64,000 bases of DNA from Dechloromonas sp. Dech2017. GTDB taxonomy: Bacteria > Pseudomonadota > Gammaproteobacteria > Burkholderiales > Rhodocyclaceae. Positions 45,836-56,746 of the stretch are shown here, piece by piece (the first letter of the stretch is position 1; each line of letters begins with the position of its first letter). The notes beneath the pieces were generated by a model, which made no database searches, was not told the DNA's origin, and saw only the letters and a program-made list of their open reading frames with translations. Both the position numbers and the translations under genes were made by a program. The stretch is from the NCBI GenBank assembly GCA_009469585.1, contig SSXW01000008.1, positions 1-64,000 of the forward strand, given 5' to 3'.

Positions 45836-46612
45836 TCAGGAACCGGTGAGCAAGGCCTTGGCCGGCACCCACTGGCGACGGCTGACCGGCAGCTTTTCCG
45901 GCACGTCGCGCAGCAGCGCCCAGCCGTAGGCGTCGGCATCGTCGCCGGCCGCCCGCTCGAAACCGGCCAGCGCCGCGCGGGCGACCAGCACGGCACGATG
46001 CAGGCGGATGAAGCGCTCGGCGAATTCGCTCTCGAGGTGGGTCAGCGACTCGTCGAGCAGGTATTCGCGTTCGGCGCTGCGGGCCGTCACGTACTTGAGG
46101 TCGGCCCGGAAATACAGCACTTCGGCGACCGGCACCAGCAGCAGCCGGCCGCGCTCGTGGCAGGAAAGATGGCTGCGCCCGCCGCCGCGCAGTTGCTGGC
46201 CGATGTCGGCCAGCGCGTCGCTTTCCGGGCGCGGCGCCGGCAGTTTCTGCAGGGCGGCGAGCAGGCGCTGGGCGCGCACCGGCTTCAACAGGTAATCGAC
46301 GGCGTTGAGGTCGAAGGCCTGCACCGCGTAATTGTCGTAGGCGGTGGTGAAGATCACCGCCGGCGGCTTTTCCAGCCGGCCGAGATGGCTGGCCAGCTCG
46401 ATGCCGTCCATGCCCGGCATGCGGATGTCGGCGAGCACGACGTCGACCGGCTGCCGGCCCAGCACCTCGAGCGCCGCCAGGCCGTTAGCCGCCTCGCCGA
46501 CGACGACGCTGGGCAATTGCACGGCGAGGTCGCCGAGCAGCACGCGCAGGCGGTCGCGGGCCAGCGGCTCGTCGTCGACGATGAGAACGTTCAACGGACC
46601 AGGCGCTGGCAT
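45836..46612 (-). CDS. LytTR-type response regulator, AlgR-like
   Basis: A 258-residue response regulator. Receiver domain with 'NVLIVDDEPLARDRLRVLL', phospho-Asp in 'VVLADIRMPGMDG' and Lys in 'DYLLKPVRAQRL'; C-terminal LytTR DNA-binding domain ('VLYFRADLKYVTARSAEREYLLDESL', 'RIHRAVLV'-type). It pairs with the kinase just upstream; their frames overlap by 22 bp. This AlgZ/AlgR-type pair next to argH is a common betaproteobacterial arrangement. Target genes are unknown. Confidence 0.9.
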   Translation of the reverse strand: MPAPGPLNVLIVDDEPLARDRLRVLLGDLAVQLPSVVVGEAANGLAALEVLGRQPVDVVLADIRMPGMDGIELASHLGRLEKPPAVIFTTAYDNYAVQAFDLNAVDYLLKPVRAQRLLAALQKLPAPRPESDALADIGQQLRGGGRSHLSCHERGRLLLVPVAEVLYFRADLKYVTARSAEREYLLDESLTHLESEFAERFIRLHRAVLVARAALAGFERAAGDDADAYGWALLRDVPEKLPVSRRQWVPAKALLTGS

Positions 46613-47604
46613 GGCAGGACGATGCGCACTTCGTAGCGGTGGTCGTCGACCTCGGTTTCCAGACGGGCTTCGAGATCGTAGTAGAGGGCCAGCCGCTCGC
46701 GGATGTTGGCCAGCGCCATCTGGTTGCCGGGGGCATGCTGGGCCTGGCCGGCCGTCGGGTTGGTGATGGCGATGCGCAGTTCGTCGCCTTTCTGCTCGAT
46801 GGCGATGCGCACCACGCCGCCCTCCGGCGACGGCTCGATGCCGTGGTAGACGGCGTTCTCGAGCAGGGGCTGGAGCATCAGCGGGGGGATCGGCAGGCTC
46901 ATCAAAACCGGGCCGATTTTCCAGTCGACCGCCAGACGTTCGCCCAGGCGCAAGGCTTCCAGCGCCAGATATTGGCGGCACAGATCGATCTCGTCGGCCA
47001 GGCTGACCATGGCGCCGGGGTCGCGCATCGCCGCCCGGAACAGGTCGGACAGCGATTCGAGCGCCTCCTCGGCCTGCTGCGGCCGGGCCCGGATCAGCGA
47101 CAGCACGGCGTTCAGCGAATTGAACAGGAAGTGCGGCCGGATGCGGGCATTCAGGGCGGCCAGCCGGGCCTCGGCCTGGGCCGGCGAATAGGCCCGGGCG
47201 CGCAGCTCGAAGTAGGCCAGCATCAGTGCGGTCGCCGCCATGGCCAGCAGCACGGCGCGCAGCACGGCGCCCGGCTCGACCAGATCGAGCGAACGGGCGT
47301 AAACGAACATTGCCGCGGCCAGGGCGCCGGCCAGCGCCAAGACTGCCGCCTGGCCGAGGCGCAGGGGCAGCTTGCGCAACAGGTCGCGGCCCAGCGAGAG
47401 CAGGCCGAGGCCGACCAGCAGCAGGGGTTCGACGACGGCGGCCAGCTCGACGAAACGGCCGACCCAGTCGGCCGGCCGCGGGGCCTGGACGAGGGCGGCC
47501 AACGCAGCCAGGCCGTTGATGCCGAGCAGCACGCGCAGCATGACGCCGAAATTGCGCCAGTCGGGCAAGGGGTAGGTGGCGGGAAAGTGCCGTATACTTG
47601 TCAT
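46591..47604 (-). CDS. Membrane histidine kinase, LytS/AlgZ type
   Basis: A 337-residue kinase: about four transmembrane helices (residues 20-140), then a His_kinase (PF06580) domain with the phospho-acceptor in 'RIRPHFLFNSLNAVLSLIRA', N-box 'PPLMLQPLLENAVYHGI' and C-terminal ATPase fold ('NIRERLALYYD'). No extracytoplasmic sensor domain is obvious, so the signal may be read in the membrane. The ATG at 47604 is 45 bp from the divergent argH. The longer upstream frame runs antisense into argH and is rejected. Confidence 0.88.
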   Translation of the reverse strand: MTSIRHFPATYPLPDWRNFGVMLRVLLGINGLAALAALVQAPRPADWVGRFVELAAVVEPLLLVGLGLLSLGRDLLRKLPLRLGQAAVLALAGALAAAMFVYARSLDLVEPGAVLRAVLLAMAATALMLAYFELRARAYSPAQAEARLAALNARIRPHFLFNSLNAVLSLIRARPQQAEEALESLSDLFRAAMRDPGAMVSLADEIDLCRQYLALEALRLGERLAVDWKIGPVLMSLPIPPLMLQPLLENAVYHGIEPSPEGGVVRIAIEQKGDELRIAITNPTAGQAQHAPGNQMALANIRERLALYYDLEARLETEVDDHRYEVRIVLPCQRLVR

Positions 47605-47649
47605 TCTCTGAGCGATTTGCGCCTGATTTCCCGATTCTAGACCAAAGAC

Positions 47650-49038
47650 ATGACTTCCAACGCCAATCAATACACCTGGGCCGGCCGCTTCTCCGAGCCG
47701 GTTTCCGATCTCGTCAAACGCTACACGGCCTCGGTCGATTTCGACCAACGCATGTGGCGCCAGGACATCCGCGGCTCGCTGGCCCACGCCCGGATGCTGG
47801 CCAAGCAGGGCATCATCGCCGCCGCCGACCTGGCCGACATCGAGCGCGGCATGGCGATCGTCAGCGAGGAAATCGAGTCGGGCAAATTCGAGTGGTCGGT
47901 CGACCTGGAAGACGTGCACCTCAACATCGAGAAACGCCTGACCGCACTGGTCGGCGACGCCGGCAAGCGTCTGCACACCGGCCGCTCGCGCAACGACCAG
48001 GTGGCCACCGACATCCGCCTCTACCTGCGCGACGCCATCGACGACATCCAGGTGCTGTTGAAGGCCTTCCGCAGCGCGCTGGTCGATCTAGCGGAAAAGG
48101 AGGCGGCGACGCCGATGCCCGGCTTCACCCACCTGCAGGTCGCCCAGCCGGTCACTTTCGGCCACCACATGCTGGCCTATTTCGAGATGTTCGGCCGCGA
48201 TGCCGAGCGCTACGCCGACTGCCGCAAGCGCGTCGCCCGCCTGCCGCTGGGCGCCGCCGCGCTGGCCGGCACGACCTACCCGATCGACCGCGAATACGTC
48301 GCCGAGCAGTTCGGCTTCGAAGGCGTCTGCGAGAACTCGCTGGACGCCGTGTCGGACCGCGACTTCGCCATCGAATTCTGCGCCGCCTGTGCGCTGCTGA
48401 TGATGCACATCAGCCGCCTGTCGGAAGAACTGGTGATGTGGATGAGCCCGCGCGTCGGCTTCATCCAGATCGCCGACCGCTTCTGCACCGGCTCCTCGAT
48501 CATGCCGCAGAAGAAGAACCCGGACGTGCCGGAACTCGCCCGCGGCAAGACCGGTCGCGTCTATGGCCAGCTGATCAGCCTGCTGACCCTGATGAAGTCG
48601 CAGCCGCTGGCCTACAACAAGGACAACCAGGAAGACAAGGAGCCGCTGTTCGACGCCGTCGACACGGTCACCGACACGCTGCGCATCTTCGCCGACATGG
48701 CCGGCGGCATCACCGTCCGCGCCGACAACATGCAGGCGGCGCTGACCCAGGGCTTCGCCACCGCCACCGACCTCGCCGACTACCTGGTCAAGAAGGGCCT
48801 GCCCTTCCGCGATGCGCACGAAGCGGTCGGCCACGCCGTCAAGGCGGCCGAAGCCAAGGGCGTCGACCTGCCGCAGCTGACGCTGGACGAACTGAAGGCC
48901 TTCTGCCCGCAAGTGGAAAACGACGTTTTTTCCGTGTTGACCGTGGCGGGTTCGCTGGCCAGCCGCAACCACATCGGCGGCACCGCTCCCGACCAGGTCA
49001 GGGCCGCCGTCGCCCGGGCCCGCCAGCGGCTGGCCTGA
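47650..49038 (+). CDS. argH: Argininosuccinate lyase
   Basis: A 462-residue ArgH, last enzyme of arginine synthesis, releasing fumarate. '[19 protein letters not shown]' start, '[10 protein letters not shown]', '[11 protein letters not shown]', '[15 protein letters not shown]' and the fumarase-superfamily signature '[12 protein letters not shown]' with catalytic Ser. An intrinsic terminator follows. Confidence 0.97.
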   Translation: MTSNANQYTWAGRFSEPVSDLVKRYTASVDFDQRMWRQDIRGSLAHARMLAKQGIIAAADLADIERGMAIVSEEIESGKFEWSVDLEDVHLNIEKRLTALVGDAGKRLHTGRSRNDQVATDIRLYLRDAIDDIQVLLKAFRSALVDLAEKEAATPMPGFTHLQVAQPVTFGHHMLAYFEMFGRDAERYADCRKRVARLPLGAAALAGTTYPIDREYVAEQFGFEGVCENSLDAVSDRDFAIEFCAACALLMMHISRLSEELVMWMSPRVGFIQIADRFCTGSSIMPQKKNPDVPELARGKTGRVYGQLISLLTLMKSQPLAYNKDNQEDKEPLFDAVDTVTDTLRIFADMAGGITVRADNMQAALTQGFATATDLADYLVKKGLPFRDAHEAVGHAVKAAEAKGVDLPQLTLDELKAFCPQVENDVFSVLTVAGSLASRNHIGGTAPDQVRAAVARARQRLA

Positions 49039-49061
49039 GACCCGCCCGACTCCCCCGAACA

Positions 49062-49086
49062 ACGCCGGTCAGTCCGGCGTTTTTTT
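49062..49086 (+). terminator. Intrinsic terminator after argH
   Basis: ACGCCGG, loop TCAGT, CCGGCGT, then six T residues continuing the stem. Confidence 0.93.
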
Positions 49087-49172
49087 GCGCCCGGAGAATT
49101 AGCGGCGTAATATATAAGCGTTCGATGATATTCAATCGACCTAACCCGAGAAAATTGCCAAGGAAGAACAGC

Positions 49173-49550
49173 ATGTACGCAACCGTTGTCGACAACTCTC
49201 CACTGATCAAGGTCAGCTCCGGCCGGCACGAGGCCAGCTATGCCCTCGACGGCTCCCAGATGAACCCGCTGGAAGCCTTCTACGCCACCCTGGCCGGCTG
49301 CGCTGCGGTCTACGCCAAAAAAGCCTGCAAATCCCTGGGGATCCCGGCCGAAGGCATCGAGATCGGCTGCAAGCCGGTCGCCGGCGCCGGCGGCCCGCTG
49401 ACCCTGGCCCGTTTCAAGACCGAAGTCAGCTTCCCGGCCCGCTTCACCGCCGAACAGAAGGCCGAAATCCTCGCCAGCATCGCCCACTGCGCCGTCAAGG
49501 AAGTCGTCCAGGACGGGCCGGGCATCGAGTTCACGGTCAGCGAAATCTGA
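49173..49550 (+). CDS. OsmC/Ohr family protein
   Basis: A 125-residue OsmC-fold protein. 'MNPLEAFYATLAGCAAVYAKKACKSLGI' contains the expected first Cys, and 'IAHCAVKEVV' near residue 108 the second. OsmC/Ohr proteins reduce organic hydroperoxides through this Cys pair, although some lack the activity. The ATG has AAGGAAG before it and its own AT-rich leader (TAATATATAAG at 49108-49118 may be the -10). Confidence 0.85.
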   Translation: MYATVVDNSPLIKVSSGRHEASYALDGSQMNPLEAFYATLAGCAAVYAKKACKSLGIPAEGIEIGCKPVAGAGGPLTLARFKTEVSFPARFTAEQKAEILASIAHCAVKEVVQDGPGIEFTVSEI

Positions 49551-49582
49551 GCGCCTGCCGGTCCGCCGACAACCGGCAGACG

Positions 49583-49613
49583 AAAAAAAACCTCGCTGAC
49601 GCGAGGTTTTTTT
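49583..49613. terminator. Bidirectional terminator between the OsmC gene and actP
   Basis: A run of eight A, CCTCGC, loop TGAC, GCGAGG, then seven T. It ends both converging transcripts. Confidence 0.93.
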
Positions 49614-49673
49614 GTATCGGGTGGCCGAGGCGTGCTTCAGGCACGCCGGCGACCTCCCGGCAAGACGACTGGC

Positions 49674-51434
49674 TTAGTGACCGGAGGCACCCGAAGCACC
49701 GACGCCGGTTTCCGAACGGACTTCCTGGTCGGCGTAGAGGGCGCGTTCCTTCTTGGCCTGCTCGCTGTTGTCGAGGATCGAGAACAACCAGATGCCGACG
49801 AAGGCGATGGTCATCGAGAACAGGCAAGGCGAGGTGTAGGGGAACATGGCCGAGCCCTTCGGGTTGCCCATGACGGCTTCCCAGATGGCCGGGGAGACGA
49901 CGGTCAGGGCGACCGAGGAGATCAGGCCGAGCGCGCCACCGATGACGGCACCCTTGGTCGTGCAGTTCTTCCACAGCACGGACATGAAGAGGACCGGGAA
50001 ATTGGCCGAAGCGGCAATCGCGAAGGCCAGGGAGACCATGAAGGCGATGTTCTGCTTTTCGAAGGCGATACCCAGGATGACGGCGATGACGCCGAGGCAC
50101 AGCGTGGTGATACGCGAAACACGCAGCTCGGAAGCCGAATCGACGTTGCCATGCTTGAACACGGTGGCGTACAGGTCGTGCGACACGGCGGAAGCGCCGG
50201 ACAGGGTCAGACCGGCAACCACGGCCAGGATGGTGGCGAAGGCGACGGCGGAGATGAAGCCGAGGAAGACGTTGCCGCCAACGGCGTTGGCCAGGTGGAT
50301 AGCGGCCATGTTGTTGCCGCCGATCAGGCCGCCCTTCGGATCCAGGAAGCTCGGCTCGGTGAGCACGAAGCAGATGGCGCCGAAACCGATGATGAAGGTC
50401 AGGATGTAGAAGTAGCCGATCCAGGTGGTGGCCCAGAACACCGACTTGCGGGCTTCCTTGGCATCCGGCACGGTGAAGAAGCGCATCAGGATGTGGGGCA
50501 GGCCGGCGGTACCGAACATCAGCGCCATGCCGAAGGAGATGGCGGAGATCGGATCCTTGACGAAGTTGCCCGGGCCCATGATCGACAGACCCTTGGCGGC
50601 GGCAGCAGCGGTCACGTCGACCGTGGCGGCATCGGCCCCGGCCTTGACGGCCTCGGCGGTCAGCGCCTTGGCGGCGAGCACGGTCTTGATTTCAACGGCC
50701 TTGGCGAACATCGCTTCCGGGCTGAAACCGAACTTGGCCATGACCATGAAGGCCATGAAGGAAGCACCGCACAGCAGCAGGATAGCCTTGATGATCTGCA
50801 CCCAGGTGGTGGCGGTCATGCCGCCGAAGAGCACGTAAACCATCATCAGGCCGCCGACGATGACCACGGCCATCCAGTACTCCAGGCCGAAGAGCAGCTT
50901 GATCAGCTGGCCGGCACCGACCATCTGGGCGATCAGGTAGAAGGCCACGACGATCAGGGTGGAGGTTGCCGCGAAGGCGCGGATCGGGGTCTGGGCGAAG
51001 CGGTAACCGGCGACGTCGGCAAAGGTGAACTTGCCCAGGTTGCGCAGGCGCTCGGCCATCAGGAAGGTGATGATCGGCCAGCCGACGAGGAAGCCGATCG
51101 AGAAGATCAGGCCGTCGTAGCCGTTGGCCATGACCGCGGCGGAAATACCGAGGAAGGAAGCGGCTGACATGTAGTCGCCGGCGATGGCCAGACCGTTCTG
51201 GAAGCCGGTGATGCCGCCACCGCCAGTGTAGAAGTCGGCAGCCGACTTGGTCTTGGCGGCAGCCCACTTGGTGATGTACAGCGTGCCGGCGACGAAGGCG
51301 GCGAACATCATGATGGCCGTCCAGTTGGTGGCCTGCTTCTCGGCCTGGCCGAGGTCAGCGCCGGCCGCGTAGGCGGCGCCGGCGGCAGCCAGCATGGCGA
51401 GCAGTGCTGCCAGTTGCTTGAAGGTATGCGCCAT
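49674..51434 (-). CDS. actP: Cation/acetate symporter ActP
   Basis: A 586-residue sodium/solute symporter (SSS family) with about 13-14 helices and an N-terminal signal-like segment ending 'AAYAAG'. '[29 protein letters not shown]' and '[24 protein letters not shown]' are ActP signatures. It takes up acetate and other short-chain acids. Compared with E. coli ActP (549 residues) it has an extra Ala-rich stretch of about 35 residues (around '[17 protein letters not shown]'). It is downstream of and adjacent to yjcH, with no gap. Confidence 0.95.
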   Translation of the reverse strand: MAHTFKQLAALLAMLAAAGAAYAAGADLGQAEKQATNWTAIMMFAAFVAGTLYITKWAAAKTKSAADFYTGGGGITGFQNGLAIAGDYMSAASFLGISAAVMANGYDGLIFSIGFLVGWPIITFLMAERLRNLGKFTFADVAGYRFAQTPIRAFAATSTLIVVAFYLIAQMVGAGQLIKLLFGLEYWMAVVIVGGLMMVYVLFGGMTATTWVQIIKAILLLCGASFMAFMVMAKFGFSPEAMFAKAVEIKTVLAAKALTAEAVKAGADAATVDVTAAAAAKGLSIMGPGNFVKDPISAISFGMALMFGTAGLPHILMRFFTVPDAKEARKSVFWATTWIGYFYILTFIIGFGAICFVLTEPSFLDPKGGLIGGNNMAAIHLANAVGGNVFLGFISAVAFATILAVVAGLTLSGASAVSHDLYATVFKHGNVDSASELRVSRITTLCLGVIAVILGIAFEKQNIAFMVSLAFAIAASANFPVLFMSVLWKNCTTKGAVIGGALGLISSVALTVVSPAIWEAVMGNPKGSAMFPYTSPCLFSMTIAFVGIWLFSILDNSEQAKKERALYADQEVRSETGVGASGASGH

Positions 51435-51742
51435 TACTTGGCCTCCTTGATGATCTCTTCCTTGAGCGCGTCGAACTCGGTGTTCGCACGGCGCACGTAG
51501 ATGCCGGTAATGACGATGGTGAAGACGATGACGCCGACACCGATGGGGATACCGACGGTGGTCACGCCGGTGGCGCCCAGCGGGGCAGCCAGGGCGGCCT
51601 TGTTGAAGGCGATCATCGCGATGTAGCCGTAGTACACGACCAGCATCAGGATGGTCATGATCCAGCCATAGCTATCACGCGTGCTTTTCAGCTGCTGATA
51701 CTTCGGATTGCTCCGAATTTTTTCGTAAATGGCACTGCTCAT
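51434..51742 (-). CDS. yjcH: DUF485 membrane protein YjcH
   Basis: A 102-residue inner-membrane protein with two helices ('[18 protein letters not shown]', '[17 protein letters not shown]') and the DUF485 motif '[13 protein letters not shown]'. It is regularly encoded just before actP and is presumed to assist the acetate transporter. GAGGAG precedes the ATG. Confidence 0.92.
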   Translation of the reverse strand: MSSAIYEKIRSNPKYQQLKSTRDSYGWIMTILMLVVYYGYIAMIAFNKAALAAPLGATGVTTVGIPIGVGVIVFTIVITGIYVRRANTEFDALKEEIIKEAK

Positions 51743-51805
51743 TGATTTGCTCCTCAGATTTTGTTTATGGAGGCATTGCTGCGCACCGTAATGTAGGGGG
51801 AGCGT

Positions 51806-51839
51806 CTTACAGGCAGCTTACAGTCAGTTACAAAAGTAA
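51806..51839 (-). promoter_or_regulatory. Direct and inverted repeats upstream of yjcH-actP
   Basis: CTTACAG occurs at 51806-51812 and again at 51817-51823, exactly 11 bp apart (one helical turn), followed by TTAC-AAAA-GTAA at 51828-51839. This looks like an activator-binding array in front of the acetate transporter genes. The regulator is not identified here. Confidence 0.4.
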
Positions 51840-51862
51840 TACACAGCGCCTTGATGCAAAGC

Positions 51863-51888
51863 AAAAAAAGCCCCGCACATGGCGGGGC
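51863..51888 (-). terminator. Intrinsic terminator after groEL
   Basis: On the minus strand GCCCCGC, loop CATGT, GCGGGGC, then seven T residues. Confidence 0.93.
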
Positions 51889-51917
51889 TTCGAGTGAGCG
51901 GGTTGCTCGGCCGGGAA

Positions 51918-53582
<1,665 letters not shown>

Positions 53583-53584
53583 TT

Positions 53585-53618
53585 AAATTTGATCGATTTT
53601 TCGGGTAGACCGCAGCGA
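53585..53618 (+). repeat. GTCGAC-box dispersed repeat between groES and groEL
   Basis: AAATTTGATCG followed by ATTTTTCGGGTAGACCGCAG. The palindrome is altered to GTAGAC. Its A-rich complement lies directly upstream of the groEL ribosome binding site on the groEL message. Confidence 0.7.
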
Positions 53619-53909
53619 TTACTTCTGCAGGACGCCCATGATGTCTTCTTCACGCATGACCAGGACTTCCTGGCCATCGAGCTTGACGGCCTGGCCGGCG
53701 TACTTGCCGAACAGCACGCGGTCGCCGACCTTGACGTCGAGGGCGATGGCCTTGCCGTTGTCGTCACGCTTGCCCGGGCCGACGGCCAGGACTTCGCCCT
53801 GATCCGGCTTCTCGCCAGCCGAATCGGGGATGACGATGCCGGAGGCGGTGGTGCGCTCGGCTTCAACGCGCTTGACGATCACGCGGTCGTGCAAAGGACG
53901 GATATTCAT
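53619..53909 (-). CDS. groS: Co-chaperonin GroES
   Basis: A 96-residue GroES, the lid of the GroEL chamber. '[28 protein letters not shown]' start, mobile loop at about residues 17-32 and '[11 protein letters not shown]'. First gene of the heat-shock operon, under a CIRCE operator and a promoter at 54015-54043. Confidence 0.98.
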   Translation of the reverse strand: MNIRPLHDRVIVKRVEAERTTASGIVIPDSAGEKPDQGEVLAVGPGKRDDNGKAIALDVKVGDRVLFGKYAGQAVKLDGQEVLVMREEDIMGVLQK

Positions 53910-53988
53910 AGAACTGACTCCTCAGAATAGGTTGCAACAAAATTGGCCGGCCGCTTGCCGCGGCTGCGGGACCGAAGCGGGCGGGTTA

Positions 53989-54015
53989 TTAGCACTCGAC
54001 TCCGGCGAGTGCTAA
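53989..54015 (-). promoter_or_regulatory. CIRCE operator (HrcA binding site)
   Basis: TTAGCACTC, nine bases, GAGTGCTAA: a perfect match to the CIRCE consensus. HrcA bound here represses groES-groEL at normal temperature. It lies about 80 bp upstream of groES and touches the -10 box. Confidence 0.97.
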
Positions 54016-54044
54016 TAATAGGGGCGGGGTTTGGGTATTTCAAG
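54015..54044 (-). promoter_or_regulatory. groES-groEL promoter, sigma-70 with sigma-32-like features
   Basis: On the minus strand TTGAAA (54043-54038), a 17-bp spacer and TATTAT (54020-54015). The same bases read CTTGAAA, 14 bp, CCCTATTA, which resembles a sigma-32 heat-shock promoter. The -10 adjoins the CIRCE, so HrcA would block it. Dual control by HrcA and sigma-32 is known in betaproteobacteria. Confidence 0.75.
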
Positions 54045-54150
54045 GGCCAGCCCGGCGACAATCGCCATCGATACCTGGCAATCAAGCATAAGCCATTGAA
54101 TTTTCTAAAAAATCAACGCAACAGAAAGTCTTGGCCGGGGAGCGGATAAA

Positions 54151-55632
54151 ATGCCTCCTGACCGTCATCCCTGCCTGCCCGCCATGATTTTCCGCCTTCT
54201 CGCCGGCCTCGCCGGCGCCGCCTTGACCCTCCCCGCCCTCCCCGCCCTGGCCGACGGCCTGCCGCCCAGCGTGCTCCAGGCGCTCAAAACCGCCCAGATC
54301 CCGGCTGCCAGCGTCGCCGTGGTGGTGCACCCGGTCGATGCCGGCGCCCCGCTGGTGGCGCACAATGCCGGCCGGGCGCTGAACCCGGCCTCGGTGATGA
54401 AACTGGTCACCACCTATGCCGCGCTCGACCTGCTCGGCCCGGCGTGGACCTGGAAGACCACGGCGTGGACGGAGAATCCCGCGGTCGACGGCAATCTGGG
54501 CGGAAATTTGTACCTCCGCGGCAGCGGCGACCCGCGCTTCGCCATCGAGCACCTGACCGCCCTGCTCCGCCAGGTACAGGCCCGCGGCGTGCGCCGCATC
54601 GAGGGCGACATCGTGCTCGACCGCAACGTCTTCGACATCGCCCGCATCGACCCGGCGGCCTTCGACGACAAGCCGATGCGCCCCTACAACGTCGGCCCGG
54701 ACGGCCTGCTGATCAATTTCCAGTCGATCCGCTTCACGCTACTGCCGGAAGCCGGCCAGCCCCGCCTGCTGATGGAGACGCCGAGCGACGGCCTGCGCGT
54801 CGACAACCGCCTGCGCAGCGTGGACGGCCCCTGCGGCAGCGACTGGAAGGACCGCATCGCCATCCGCCTGATTCCGGAAGGCGGCGCCCACCGCCTCGAA
54901 TTCACCGGCAGCTTCGCCAGCCTGTGCGGCGAGAAGCCGCTCAACCTCGCCCCGCTGCCGGCCGATGCCCAGGCCGGCGGGCTGATCCGGGCGCTGTGGA
55001 AGGAACTGGGCGGCGACCTGGGCGGCCAGGTGCGCGGCGGCACGCTGCCGGCCGGCGCCCGCCTGCTCGCCCAGCACGAATCGCCGCCGCTGGCCGACGC
55101 CGTGCGCGACATCAACAAGTTCAGCAACAACGTGATGGCCCGGCAGGTCTTCCTGACCCTCGGCAACGACGAAGCCCCGGCCACCGCCGAGCGCGCCCGG
55201 CAGCGCATCGGCGACTGGCTGAAGCGGCGCGGCCTGCGCTTCGACGAACTGGTCATCGACAACGGCTCGGGGTTGTCGCGGGTCGAGCGGATCAGCGCCG
55301 GCAACCTCAACCGCCTGCTGCTCGATGCCTGGCACAGCCCGGTCATGCCGGAACTGGTTTCCAGCCTGCCCATCGTCGGCATCGACGGCACCATGAAGAA
55401 GCGCCTGAACGGCGCCGAGGCGACCGGCCGCGCCCACATCAAGACCGGCACGCTGGATGGCGTCAAGACCGCCGCCGGCTATGCCCTCGATGCCCAGGGC
55501 CGGCGCTACGTCGTCGTCTTCCTGATCAACCACCCGCGCGCCCAGGGCGGCAGCGCGGCGATCGACGCCCTGATCAACTGGGTGGCGCAGCGGCGGGCCG
55601 GCGAGCAATCCCCGGCCCTGGAAAATGAGTGA
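54151..55632 (+). CDS. dacB: D-alanyl-D-alanine carboxypeptidase/endopeptidase (PBP4)
   Basis: A 493-residue penicillin-binding protein of class C that trims or cuts peptidoglycan cross-links. Catalytic SxxK is S81-V-M-K84 ('NPASVMKLVTTYAAL'), SxN is 'KFSNN', and KTG is 'HIKTGTLDGVKTAAGY'. Signal peptide follows 'MIFRLLAGLAGAALTLPALPALA'. ATG 54151 has GGGGAG upstream; ATG 54184 is a possible shorter start giving a more typical signal peptide. Bases 54478-54510 ('NPAVDGNLGGN') resemble the GTCGAC-box in reverse. The end overlaps the next gene by 8 bp. Confidence 0.93.
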   Translation: MPPDRHPCLPAMIFRLLAGLAGAALTLPALPALADGLPPSVLQALKTAQIPAASVAVVVHPVDAGAPLVAHNAGRALNPASVMKLVTTYAALDLLGPAWTWKTTAWTENPAVDGNLGGNLYLRGSGDPRFAIEHLTALLRQVQARGVRRIEGDIVLDRNVFDIARIDPAAFDDKPMRPYNVGPDGLLINFQSIRFTLLPEAGQPRLLMETPSDGLRVDNRLRSVDGPCGSDWKDRIAIRLIPEGGAHRLEFTGSFASLCGEKPLNLAPLPADAQAGGLIRALWKELGGDLGGQVRGGTLPAGARLLAQHESPPLADAVRDINKFSNNVMARQVFLTLGNDEAPATAERARQRIGDWLKRRGLRFDELVIDNGSGLSRVERISAGNLNRLLLDAWHSPVMPELVSSLPIVGIDGTMKKRLNGAEATGRAHIKTGTLDGVKTAAGYALDAQGRRYVVVFLINHPRAQGGSAAIDALINWVAQRRAGEQSPALENE

Positions 55633-56320
55633 ACGCCCACCCTTTCCGGGCAAGGCACTGGCCGAGGCCGGCCTCAACCGGCAATTCGTCTTCGATCTCG
55701 ATGCGCTGCCCGCGGCAACGCGCCAAACCCTGGGCGACACGATCGGCTTCCGCCAACTCATCCTGCTCGGCCACGGCGGCCGGCGGCTGTGGGAGCGCCT
55801 GCAGGCCGCCGACCCGGTCGGCGAACACCCGATCGACGACTACACCGTACGCACCGTGCACGCCTGGCTGGCCGAACACCTGCCGGGCCGGGCCTGGCGC
55901 ATCGTCTATCCGGGCGAACAGCCGGTCGGCCTGCAGGGGCTGGGCAAGCTGGCCGGCTGGCACCACGCGGCGCCCTTCATGGTCGGCATCGACGCCGAAT
56001 GGGGTAGCTGGTACGCCTACCGGGCGGTGGTGCTGGTCGATTTTGAATTTTCGGCCTTTTTTCCCGTCGACCGCGGCAATCCCTGTCTGAACTGCGCAGC
56101 GACGCCCTGCCTCGCCGCCTGCCCGCCCGGCGCGCTGGCCGGCGGGCGCTTCGACTTCGCGGCGTGCAGCGGCTTTCGCCTGCAGGCCGCCTCGCCCTGC
56201 GCCGAAGGCTGCCTGGCCCGCCAGGCCTGCCCGGTCGGCGCCGAGCACCGCTACGCGCCGGAACAGATCGCCCACAGCTACCGCCGCTCGCTGGCCATGC
56301 TCCGCCAGTACCGCGCCTGA
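55625..56320 (+). CDS. Ferredoxin-like iron-sulfur protein, distantly QueG-like
   Basis: A 231-residue protein. The N-terminal 140 residues are alpha/beta without a motif I can name; the C-terminal part has two cysteine clusters, 'CLNCAATPCLAACP' (C-x2-C-x4-C-x3-C-P) and 'CAEGCLARQACP', enough for iron-sulfur clusters. The layout recalls the ferredoxin-like part of epoxyqueuosine reductase (QueG) but it is much shorter and lacks clear cobalamin-binding residues. Just before the first cluster, 'DFEFSAFFPVDRGNP' is encoded by a GTCGAC-box. Overlaps dacB. Confidence 0.6.
   Translation: MSERPPFPGKALAEAGLNRQFVFDLDALPAATRQTLGDTIGFRQLILLGHGGRRLWERLQAADPVGEHPIDDYTVRTVHAWLAEHLPGRAWRIVYPGEQPVGLQGLGKLAGWHHAAPFMVGIDAEWGSWYAYRAVVLVDFEFSAFFPVDRGNPCLNCAATPCLAACPPGALAGGRFDFAACSGFRLQAASPCAEGCLARQACPVGAEHRYAPEQIAHSYRRSLAMLRQYRA
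56040..56078 (+). repeat. GTCGAC-box dispersed repeat inside the iron-sulfur protein gene
   Basis: ATTTTGAATTTTCGGCC followed by TTTTTTCCCGTCGACCGCGG. One of the best copies. Same sense and in frame, 4 codons before the first cluster cysteine. Confidence 0.85.
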
Positions 56321-56336
56321 AAGCCGCTGGCGCCTT

Positions 56337-56744
56337 CTAGTTGCCGACCGGCCGCTCGTTGAACAGCGCCAGCCAGCCGCGGATCACCCGGTAGCCGACC
56401 CACAGGCCGAGGATGACGATGATGATCCAGGCCAGCGGAATGCCGATCAGCGTGATGATCAGCAAGCCATAGACCATCAGCCACAGGAAGGTGAACCAGA
56501 AGGTGCGGATCTGCCAGCGGAAATGGCTTTCCAGCCAGGTTCCGGCAACGTCGCCGCGCTTCAGGTAATTGAGGAAGACGGCGAGCAGCGAGGGCAGCCC
56601 GAAGACGAAGCCACCGGCCACCGTGGCCGCCGAGGTAACGCCAACCAGCACGGCGATGCCATGCAGGCCGTAGATGACGTGGGTCAGTTGAACGAGGGAG
56701 GGGCGGACGCCGTGGATGTCGGCGACGGGTAGCGGTTCATTCAT
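56337..56744 (-). CDS. DUF4870-like small membrane protein
   Basis: A 135-residue protein with three hydrophobic segments ('GIAVLVGVTSAATVAGGFVFG', 'FWFTFLWLMVYGLLIITLIG', 'AWIIIVILGLWVGYRVIRGW') and 'ESHFRWQIRTFW', a pattern typical of DUF4870/TMEM-like small proteins in proteobacteria. The function is unknown. ATG 56744 has GGAG five bases upstream; a GTG at 56750 overlapping the acetyltransferase stop is the alternative. Confidence 0.72.
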   Translation of the reverse strand: MNEPLPVADIHGVRPSLVQLTHVIYGLHGIAVLVGVTSAATVAGGFVFGLPSLLAVFLNYLKRGDVAGTWLESHFRWQIRTFWFTFLWLMVYGLLIITLIGIPLAWIIIVILGLWVGYRVIRGWLALFNERPVGN

Positions 56745-56746
56745 GA

